A DNA stretch of 64,000 bases from Tilletia caries. Taxonomy: Eukaryota > Basidiomycota > Exobasidiomycetes > Tilletiales > Tilletiaceae. The notes beneath the pieces were generated by a model. It had not been told where the DNA came from. It made no database searches and worked only from the letters and a program-made list of their open reading frames with translations. Location of the stretch: contig JALUTQ010000004.1 of assembly GCA_032718865.1 (NCBI GenBank), positions 2,046,001-2,110,000 of the forward strand. The letters are read 5' to 3'. Below, piece after piece: positions 55,988 to 64,000 of this stretch. Both the position numbers and the translations under genes were made by a program. Numbering within the stretch: the first letter of the stretch is position 1; each line of letters begins with the position of its first letter.

Positions 55988-56887
55988 TTAATCCAAGTCG
56001 TCGATGTTAACGCAGAGAAGATTCGTATGGCCGAGGGGTGGCATGAAGCCTGAGATTGTAAGAAGATGATATGGGTCAGCGTATCGTGCTGCCTCAGCTC
56101 TGGGCCATCGAGGCAGGAGTGGTGATCACTCACAAGAGACAGCCATAGCTGCTCGTACGCCCGTCTTGTGCTTTGGTGCGCTCGAATAGGCACGGTGTAC
56201 CGTGTAAGGCGTCGACAGCGGGTTCCGTAGGAGACGATGAGGGCGCGTGGGCGGAGGGTGCAGGGTATGGGTGACGCCTACTGAAAAGCCAGAGAGGGGA
56301 ATCCTGTCGATGTCGATGTCGAGTTCGTTCGCGTGAGAGAGTGTCGGCTAGGACGACACAGGGGGAGAGGGAGCGGAGGAAGCGAGTCAGTCATCACCAG
56401 AGCGCATGTATGCGGGTCTGCGGGCTGAGCGGAAAAGCAGGGATTGGGAGGGAAAGGACAGGCACTTATCACACCAGCACAGAGCTTGGCGTTTTGATTA
56501 CGAGTGTCTGCGGTCTGCTGTAGCGCTGCAGAGAATTGAACAAACAAGGAGGCAGTCAGCATACATGCGCAGTTCTTCTCGACAGTCGACGGAGTGGGGC
56601 GCAAGACTGACCAAGAGCGGAAAATGAATGGCGTGTCATGAGCCGTGAGGGATGGACTCACTGCAGAGTGCGAGCCCATATGGCCATATAGACGATGAAG
56701 AGTTGGCGAGTGGGCCAGTGGGGAACGATGTTGATAGGATATCTGTGGGAATGGAAGAGGATGGAAGAGAAGCCTTGAGGCTTGAGAGACCATAGATGAG
56801 TCCGTAGAGAGGCTTTAAGATTGAAGAGAGGATGTACGTATGTCCGTCAGCATAGAAAAGGGAAGAGATTGTGTCCTGTGAGCGCAA
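55988..56887 (-). other. possible captured or relict gene with small exons
   Basis: On the minus strand several segments sit between good splice signals. One ends in GTGAGT near 56,660 and reads YPINIVPHWPTRQLFIVYM; another reads RYSRPQTLVIKTPSSVL; another reads AHQSTRRAYEQLWLSL; a last one reads GFMPPLGHTNLLCVNIDDLD then TAA at 55988. I do not recognise the protein and the chain is not proven. It lies inside a Helitron2-like element, so capture of a host gene is possible. Confidence 0.3.
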
Positions 56888-57394
56888 TGTCAGCCAAGGA
56901 AGGCAGAATCATTGATGCTGCGGGCGAAGAAGAAGGTCGGAGAAGGGGGCAGTGGCATCTACACGTTTAGCTGGGCTTCAAAAGAGATTGTCGAAGTCTT
57001 GTGTTGATGTGGTCGTGATTATGGTGGTGGGGAGTTGGTGGCATATGGTGGTAGGAAGGAAGCAACTGAGCTCACAAATTTTCGCTGTCTTGGAACATGG
57101 ATTTCTATGGAGGCACGTGTGAAGCGCGTGTGCTGGAAGAGCATAAATGGTCAGCTTCGTGCGTCGATGAAGGCGCGGATGAGGCGCGTACAAGTTATGG
57201 GCGACTCGATGATGGCGCAGCTGAGGCGCAGATGAGGCGCGTCGAGACCCGCGCTGCATCAGACGATAGATGGATCAGGCGTGTCTAAGGTGCGTCAAAG
57301 GTGCGTAACCGCTTTTCCAGAGGTGTATGAACGAACCCAAAATCCCAATCCCCAAAAAGTCTGGGGAAAACTCTGACACGCAGAGCATGGAAGG

Positions 57395-57733
57395 TTGGCA
57401 ACGATAGAGAGTGTCCTTAAAGAGGGAACGGTGGATATACTAGAGCTCTTTCCAGAATCACCATGACTTTTACAGGGCAAGTGGATGTTATTTACTGGCT
57501 TGTGGGACAAGGTAGGTATCGGGCCAAAGGTCTGACAGCCGAGTCAGCGAACAGGTCTGGGGGACATTCCACTAACTTGCGCGAACTAAGGACACAACTC
57601 CAATCGCTAAGGACACAACCAATTACTAGGGACACAACCAATGACTAGGGACGCAACTACGCACAGTCATCGTAGAACGAGAGGCGCTTAGACCAACAGG
57701 CGCAAGAATAATAGTAGAAGCAGAGGTGGAAAT
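57395..57733. other. no gene recognised
   Basis: Short region between two Helitron2-like elements with a small GGGACACAACCAAT repeat near 57,600. Confidence 0.4.
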
Positions 57734-57748
57734 TCCCCAGACTTTAGT

Positions 57749-57755
57749 ATGGGGT
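57749..57755. other. unoccupied Crypton target core ATGGGGT
   Basis: Here CTTTAGT-ATGGGGT-TATATCTGCCCC is uninterrupted. The same flanks are separated at 16,154 and 27,715 by the two Cryptons. Confidence 0.85.
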
Positions 57756-58207
57756 TATATCTGCCCCTTAGATCTTACGGCCGAGACGAATGTTGCAACA
57801 TGCCTCGAATAAAATCTTTCAAAACTCTTTGAAATCTTCTCAAACTTCGCCTGGGTGTCCGTGTTCTAAGCATCCATCGACGCTCTCGATTTCTCCCAGT
57901 TTTCTTTATGAAGGTAGCAATTTGCTGTTCACATGCCGTCCTTTCGCCGTTCGTGGCCCGTTTCTGTCTCTCTTCCGCCTCCACTTTTCCCGCGCCTTCG
58001 ATAGCCATAGTCAAAACTCAAAACCCTCCGAAAAAGTTGAAAGGTCTTCAACTTTTTGACGAACGCAGCTACCAACTGCCCATCTTACTCCAGCGTTCAC
58101 TAACCTTCAACCCTGACCTGCCTACAACTTACAAGTCGTGCCAGTCGTAAGTTGCTTGAGAATTGAGATACACGCCTACATCTACCAGGTGATGGTGCCC
58201 CAGAATG

Positions 58208-58285
58208 CTACTGACTACTGACCACTGACCACTGACTACTGACTACTGACTACTGACTACTGACTACTGACTACTGACTACTGAC
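58208..58285 (+). repeat. CTGACTACT microsatellite
   Basis: Counterpart of the array at 33724-33806, with some CTGACCACT units. Confidence 0.88.
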
Positions 58286-58967
58286 CACTGAGTATTGAGT
58301 AGGAGTACTGAGGTCTGCCGTCTGACTGTCTGAGTACCGATATTCCTAAATCCTACGTTCTCTTTTCTATTCCGATTATATTCTTGCTGCTGGTAATTGG
58401 TAATCCGGGGTGCTGATCAGCTTCATAGCTTCTATTTTAATCTCCTACGTTCTACCGGACTTGGCCTTACAATATTGACCCATTGTCATATGCATTCATG
58501 AATCATGCTGCATGTATCATCGCGGCCCGCAGGCAGCATTGCTTAGTTTCTGACTTTTCAGAAAAATCTTGCACGAACGAATGCACTCACACACTGAGCG
58601 CAATTATATCAGGTGAATGAGATACTAATCTGCTCATGAGCTCATGACTCATCCGCTCATCACATACCTCATGTGTGACAACCCACGGCGGAGAGCGAGG
58701 CGCGATAGGCGTCAGTCTATATTGATTGATTGACTGTGGCCTGTGGGTCATCGATCAGGTACGCAATACACATGTTACATTACACCTTTGGGGAGTTCGA
58801 ACTGCTCATCATCTATGTTGTGTGGAAAATCATTGCGGAGAGCTCGAAAGTGAGCGGTCCCATTTTCGGAACCCAAGATTTTATTTCGGTCAATTCTCAA
58901 CCGATTTCGAATCTCAAAACGGTTTTCGGTCCGTAAAAATTCCCAAAACACGACCGCGGCCTCAAAC

Positions 58968-61560
58968 ATGGAGACCAATATCACTGCTGCAAGCATTCCC
59001 GGCCTTACAAGCGTGGAGACCTTTTTCAAGTGGCGTCAAACAATGGAGCCGATCCTGGACGGATTTCGTGCCCTTCTCATCGTCCAAGGCTACAACTGCT
59101 GTCCGACGATGCCCGCCATTCCTTCCTCGACCGACCTCAAACTCATCGAGGCTTGGAAGGATTGGGACGCCCGAGCTCGGTCACTCATACAAAGAACCAT
59201 CAGCGGTCCGATGATTGCTATGACCAGAGCTCTCAAGAGCTCTTCGGAGATGTGGCTTCTCCTCCACGACCTCAACGACCTCAACACGTCCGATCACCGT
59301 GCCACAATTAACCGAAGACTCGCAACCCTCTTTTTGGAGGAGTCCGGCGACATGACCGAGCATCTCAACACATACATGGGGATGGTGGCTGAAGCAGAAG
59401 CAGCAGGTTAACCCTGGGGCAAGAACGACGACGAGAAGGCTCTCTGCTTTCTCGACACCCTCGACCACGCGTTCCGTCCGATAAAGAGCGAGTGGCGTGG
59501 ATTACCAAAAGAAGACCGGTCATTTTCGCCCTCATCAAGATCTACAAAGAAGAGGACGTCGCCCGTAAACGTTCTTCCAACCGACAGATCGAAGCGGTAG
59601 CAATGAAAGCTGTCCACAACCCCAAGCAGACCGTCAAGATCAAGGGGTAATCACAAAACAAGAAGTCTGCCCGACCGTCAGGCAGCGACAATGGACCACT
59701 ATGCTACGGCTGTGGCTCCAGGGACGGGCACGTTCGTGCCGACTGTCCCATCACCAAGCATCTTGGTCCTCTGGGGATCATATGCTGGAACTGTCACGAG
59801 AAGGGACACGTACAGACCGAGTGTCCCATCGACCATGCGAAGGCGGTGTGCCCGGAGGACGAGGACATCCTCGGTGCACTAGTGGAAGAGCATACGAGGC
59901 TCACTGGGGAGTCCGACCCCACCATCGTCGCCTTCATGGTAGACTCCGGAGCATCCCGACACATCGTGGAGCACAAATGGATGCTCAGCAACTCTCGGAG
60001 CGTGCCCGAGATTGCATTCAAGACCGTGGGCTGTAAGCTCAAGGCCAACAAGGCGGGCGACATCAAGGGCCTGCCCCTACAGAAACTTAGAAGGGCCCGC
60101 TACCTGTTGTTCAAACTCAAGTCCGTTCCACCAGTCGAGTCTGAGGCAAGCAAGAACGTCCTTGCTGCCGCTCAACCAACCGCCGAGCGTGCCGAGTCCG
60201 ACCCTGCTTGTCCGAAAGCATGGGAATTCAGTCCGCAAGCAGAGGAGAACGATTCTCACGAAGTCATTCGCGTCGAAGACTTCATTGAGCCCGATAACGA
60301 CGAAGAGCTCCCGGCTGCAGAAGGGCAGAGGGAGAAACCACGCGAGGTGGTATGCACGGGAGACCGACCCGTCTACGAATCACCTTGTCATGCCGACTGC
60401 GATCAGCGTCCAGAAGGCGAACGTCAGAATTTCATCATGGTCATTCAAGAGCTCGAAGGTCACTTGCTTCCGACGGACAAGGACCCTTTCACATACGAGG
60501 AAGCTCTTACACTACCTGAGCCCAAGGCTCGGACAGTTACTTACAGTTGTCCATTTTGGGTATACAGTACAGTACAGTTACAGTTATAACTTACCGCCAG
60601 CGCCTACAGTACAGTTACAGTTACAATTAAGTTACTTTAAGTTACTACAGTTACTGTATTTTTTTCGCCGCGCACGGACCTCCAACCTCAGTTTAAGTCA
60701 CTGCTTAAGTCACTGTAGCAGTAGCTAACAGTTACTGTAGACAAAGTCTCAAAGTAACTGTAACTTAAAAACTTTTAAGTCACATAACGGAACTTAAAAA
60801 GTGTTTTAAGTCACAGTGTTGCCCTTCAAAATTGTCACCTAACAGTCCTCGAAAGTGACTGCAACTGTAACTCGATTTCCGGGCAAAAGTTTTCGCCAAG
60901 GAAATGAGATTTGACTTAAGTAGGTGTGATTGTGTGAAGTAACTGTAAGTAACTGTACGCGGCTGTCAGTGGCTGTAAGTGCTTTCTCAAACTGAAAGTG
61001 GCTGCCAGAAGTTTTGGTTCAACTTAAACAGTGATGTATAGTCATAGTAAGTTTGAACAGTTTGGGGCCCGAAAAAAAATTCCAACTTAATCAACTGTTA
61101 AGTTGACTGTACCCGGGCCCTACAGTTACAGTCAACTTAATTTTTTTCCGGCTCCGCCGCGTACAGTACAGTTACAGTTATGACTTATTAAGTCAACTTA
61201 CCTACAGTTACAGTGGGCACAGTTATACAGTCGCCGGGCCTTGCCTGAGCCTGATCGACAAGAACGTGTCAATCACATGGACAAGGATTTCAATTCCCTT
61301 ATCAAGACCGGCACCCTCGAAGAAGTCACCGTTCCAGAGGGAGCAAACGTTGTGCCCACAAGGCACGTATTCAAGACCGTGACCGACATCGACAAGGTCA
61401 GCCCCGTCCTTGTTATCGCCGTCCGACGCATGAAGTGTGCCTACTACATCAACCAGTCCGTCTACAGTCCGACCGCAGACATCCTCACCAGGCCCGTGTC
61501 CGGTTCCACACTCTGCAAGCACCGCAAGTCTATGGGACTACAGCCTCCGCTCGATTCAAC
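58968..61560 (+). pseudogene. copia gag-pol, internally deleted and interrupted
   Basis: Gag starts METNITAASIPGLTSVETFF and is open to 59,411, where a stop and frame change occur. Two zinc knuckles follow (CYGCGSRDGHVRADC, CWNCHEKGHVQTEC; about 59,700-59,825), then the protease active site FMVDSGASRHI (59,935). After the hAT-like insertion the start of the reverse transcriptase is seen (MDKDFNSLIKTGTLEE, VVPTRHVFK). It then jumps to the last residues of RNase H (ADILTRPVSGSTL), so integrase and most of the polymerase are gone. It cannot move on its own. Confidence 0.78.
60523..61243 (-). mobile_element. hAT-like element of AGTTACAGT repeats, second intact copy
   Basis: 721 bp, reversed relative to 54351-54951, ends CAAGGCTCGGACAG and CGCCGGGCCTTG, perfect 8-bp TSD CCTGAGCC (60515-60522, 61244-61251). 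It interrupts copia pol; one TSD copy makes the pol frame continuous. Confidence 0.88.
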
Positions 61561-61604
61561 ATTTCATTGTCCGTCTTTCGCACCACTGGCTGGTCGAGAG
61601 GGAG

Positions 61605-61960
61605 TGTTGAATTTTTGCAGCTGCGAGCGACCAGCAATGGTGCTGCAGCATATGCTGTGACTTTCCCTTTGTCCGCACACACTATGGCAGGTCACGACCA
61701 CGTGACCTCCACTTCCACACTCATTCGTTATCTCGGCCGATACTTTTTCTACTCTCTCTGCTCCACTTCTCACTTCCGTTTCCCACACTCTTACATCACG
61801 TGAGTGATCACTGTCCGATGATCACTGCCCGCAGAGAATCTTCACCCATTGGGCGAACTTCTCCACATCACCCCTATAAATAGCCAGCTCCCCTCCTGTC
61901 CTCCCACCACCATCTTGTATGCTCACTAGTCACTACCACCATCGTCCGCACCCACAAGCA
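61605..61960 (+). repeat. copia 3' LTR (right border uncertain)
   Basis: Begins TGTTGAATTTTTGCAG after the polypurine stretch and contains CTATAAATAG at 61873. I could not fix the terminal CA without a second LTR. Confidence 0.5.
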
Positions 61961-62309
61961 ATTGAGCATCACATCACTGGCACATCATCATCGTCCGCAG
62001 ACCGCATCACACATCACCGTACCGATTGGCTCCTTGTGCCCAGTCTCTTCCGTCGCCCTTAATACCGCCGATCGCGTCGCCATCGACATCCATACCAGCT
62101 CGTCCGCAGGGACAGCCAAACGGAACCAGCACATATCAGCGCCTTGTGCCTGGCATTCCGACATCACCGCCAACAACTACCGCAGGAGTAGTCCGGCATC
62201 GCCCTCGCGCGCGCGCAAGTGCCTTGTGCTTGGCTGCACCAAGTCCGTCCGTGGGACTTATCAGCAGCAGCAGCAGCAGCAGCAGCACAGGGGTACGTGG
62301 GACCGGCAA
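61961..62309. other. no gene; CAG array
   Basis: Sequence between the copia LTR and the MULE gene, with a (CAG)8-type array near 62,263-62,286. It may still be copia LTR. Confidence 0.4.
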
Positions 62310-63950
62310 CTAGCTACGTTTCCAACAGGAAGAAGGTGGCACGCGTCTTGCTCGGGGCTCAAGTGGATCAATGAGACGAACGACCTTGACAGCGGATAAA
62401 CTGGCAGCAGTGCGCCATTGTGAATGAATAGATTCCAGGGGGATTGGAAGTTCCATATCGTGGAGAAGGCGAAGTGTGTGGTGACAGGGCAACCTCATCG
62501 TGGCGGGCAACGTGCAGGTGCAAGAAGATGAGGTGTACTGCAGTGCCGAGGCCTCCCCGTCCGTGCGTTCATTCCGCTCGGCCCTGATCCTGTCCTTGTT
62601 TGCCATTCGTCGAGCAGCTTCGTCCTGTATCTTCAAGATGTTCAAAGCAAATCGAGACACATTTCTGGCGACCTCCAGATAGAATGGATCGCCCAAGATA
62701 AGGATTGCCACCTTTACTCGGTCGTTCTCCAGGTCACTGTGAATGTTGGTGTGCTAAGGATGAGCACGGAGTAAGCCCCGGAGCGGCTTTGCCGGAGCGC
62801 CCCGGTTATCTGGACCCGCACTCCGGGAGAACCGGGGGTACGGAGTGAGAATCAGGAGGTTACCTCACCGTTGCCGGAGTACGGAGCTGACTTTTAAGCA
62901 ATGCAGGAAGTTCCCCGGAGTCCGGAGCTGACCTCTGGGCGTTGCAGAAAGTTCCCCGGAGTACGAAGTAAATACCTGTGAAATGTGACGGAGTACGGAG
63001 TTACCCCCGGAGTCCGGGGCGCTCCGGGGCCTCCACATTTTTCTCATAAGGAAGGTATATTGCTATAAACATGGGTATGTTGGGGTCAATTTTCAAAATT
63101 TATTTTCACAAATCTTATCTCGCAGTCCAAATCTGACCAAAACAGCTCTTCAAGCGCTCTCAGACTGTTCTCTGAAGCACAGCTGCTACAAGCTTGATCA
63201 CGAACATACACTGTTCTGAAATCGTACCATATTTCGAGATTTGTGAGATCATCTCCCGGAGTACGGAGCTCCCCCGGAATATGCGGGCTCCGTAGCCGCG
63301 GAGTATGGATTAGATGTTCTGAAAAACTTCATAATTCGACGGAGCGCGGAGTAAGTTTTCTCTGGTGTTCCTTATCTTGACGGAGTACGGAGTAAGATGC
63401 TGGCGTAAGTCTGAAAAGAGACGGAACACGGAGCACAACAGAAAGTCAGCGGAGCGCCCCGGAGTATGGGCCCGGGAGTACGGAGCACTCCGGAGCGCTC
63501 CGGGCTCATCCTTATGGTGTACTGGGTTATGAAGTGATTTTGCAACACTTGGGTCACGTTGAAGAGATTGCCGTGTCGGGAAATGAGAAATTTTTTGAGA
63601 GTGGCGTGAAGGCCTTCCACTCGCGATGTGACTTTGGTCCCCATATGAGGGTGTCGGTTGATGTATGCAGCCACCCACAGAAAGTCTGCCGAGAGCTTGA
63701 GATCGACATAATCGACAAAATTCGGATGCGACTCGCCCCACTCGTGCTGCAAAGCGGCAGCGTGTTCCTCCAGCGCGTCCAGGGACGGAGAGTCTCGGAT
63801 CTCGTCGAAGTCCGACAGAAATTGCTCGTATTCTGTATCGTTCTGCAGTCGTGGACGGGCCATCTTCTTCACGTTCTGGCGGATCACGGATGTGCCACTC
63901 GCAAAGAATGTGGGCGGATTCTGGCATTGTGTTCAAAAGAGCAGCACTGA
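62310..63950 (-). pseudogene. MULE-type transposase, C-terminal part, interrupted
   Basis: On the minus strand the sequence reads SAHILCEWHIR (63,930), a frame change of one base, then QNVKKMARP, HMGTKVTSRVEGLHATLKKF and VTQVLQNHFITQYT (63,525). After the hAT-like insertion it continues NIHSDLENDRVKVAILI (62,740), FALNILKIQDEAARR and the SWIM zinc finger CTCTLPATMRLPCHH, followed by HSQWR. LCxWHI…TSRxEGxHAxLK…CxC…CxH is the order in Mutator-like transposases. The N-terminal catalytic part lies beyond the right edge. Frameshift and insertion make it inactive. Confidence 0.75.
62755..63514 (-). mobile_element. hAT-like element of CCGGAGTACGGAG repeats, intact
   Basis: 760 bp, ends TAAGGATGAGCACGGAG and CTCCGGGCTCATCCTTA, 8-bp TSD TGGTGTGC/TGGTGTAC (62747-62754, 63515-63522; one mismatch). 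It is reversed relative to 47431-51292 and shows that element without its two insertions. It interrupts the MULE transposase. Confidence 0.82.
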
Positions 63951-64000
63951 TGGCTGCATCGTGTAAGGAAAGGCGTCACCTCCGCGCTCTCTGCGGAGTT

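Larger units (their letters stand above)
54012..57394 (+). mobile_element. Helitron2-like element, third copy
   Basis: 5' end TCCCCAGACTTTATACTGGGG after a T. Subterminal partner AAAAAGTCTGGGGAA (57356-57370) with a following hairpin CTCTG-acacg-CAGAG. It shares TTACGGCCG inside the 5' end with the other copies but is otherwise diverged. It is interrupted by a hAT-like element (54351-54951). The exact 3' end is uncertain by several bases. Confidence 0.5.
57734..58850 (+). mobile_element. 5' part of a Helitron2-like element, close relative of 16139-34608
   Basis: Starts TCCCCAGACTTTAGTATGGGG and then follows, at high identity, the sequence found at 27716-28014 and 33507-33806 in the first element, here without either insertion. 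It includes the CTGACTACT array (58208-58285) and a diverged single copy of the 176-bp unit (58,685-58,850). It ends where copia sequence begins; no 3' terminus is in the window. Confidence 0.6.
58852..62300 (+). mobile_element. Ty1/copia retrotransposon remnant
   Basis: A gag-pol remnant (58968-61560) is followed by AGAGGGAG and then TGTTGAATT (61605), the usual junction of polypurine tract and 3' LTR. A TATA box CTATAAATAG (61873) lies in this LTR. The right end is not fixed and no matching 5' LTR is seen upstream, so the element is truncated. It is split by a hAT-like insertion at 60523-61243. Confidence 0.65.

Overview
The window looks like nuclear DNA of a fungus, most likely a basidiomycete. 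The support is: short (about 60-110 bp) GTGAGT/GTRAGT introns in every conserved gene, a KDZ-type transposase with its cysteine clusters, and Crypton, Tad/L1-like LINE, copia, MULE and hAT-like elements. I cannot name the genus. All comparisons were made by eye on the given sequence.

It has two unlike halves. Positions 1-16,138 are a compact gene block: a Rho guanine-nucleotide exchange factor (minus), translation initiation factor eIF3e/Int6 (plus), the TRAPP subunit Trs31/TRAPPC5 (minus), an elongator tRNA-Met (minus), a two-finger GATA protein (plus) and a 4-coumarate:CoA-ligase-like acyl-CoA synthetase ending in the peroxisomal signal SKL (minus). These are housekeeping or regulatory genes and do not form one pathway.

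From 16,139 to the right end I find only mobile DNA, nested several layers deep, and I could often fix the order of insertion from target-site duplications (TSDs). A Helitron2-like element (16,139-~34,608) was hit by a Crypton that now exists as two head-to-tail copies (16,161-27,715) and by a two-gene KDZ transposon (28,015-33,498; TSD CCATAGTT). A LINE on the minus strand (about 35,316-53,290) is cut by a hAT-like element (36,608-37,450), a solo LTR (38,139-39,299), a 5.4-kb composite element (42,003-47,387; TSD TCAGGGAG) and a further hAT-like element (47,431-51,292). That last one holds an LTR retrotransposon (47,667-50,061; TSD ATACT). The composite contains another Helitron2-like element that has captured part of a malate dehydrogenase gene. 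The right end holds two more Helitron2-like elements, a copia remnant split by a hAT-like insertion (TSD CCTGAGCC) and a MULE transposase split by another.

Three things stand out. The Crypton integration can be read to the base, because the window also holds the unoccupied target sequence (57,733-57,765). The KDZ element carries a second gene I do not recognise. Several hAT-like elements without genes are built almost wholly from one short, near-palindromic motif each, a different motif per family.
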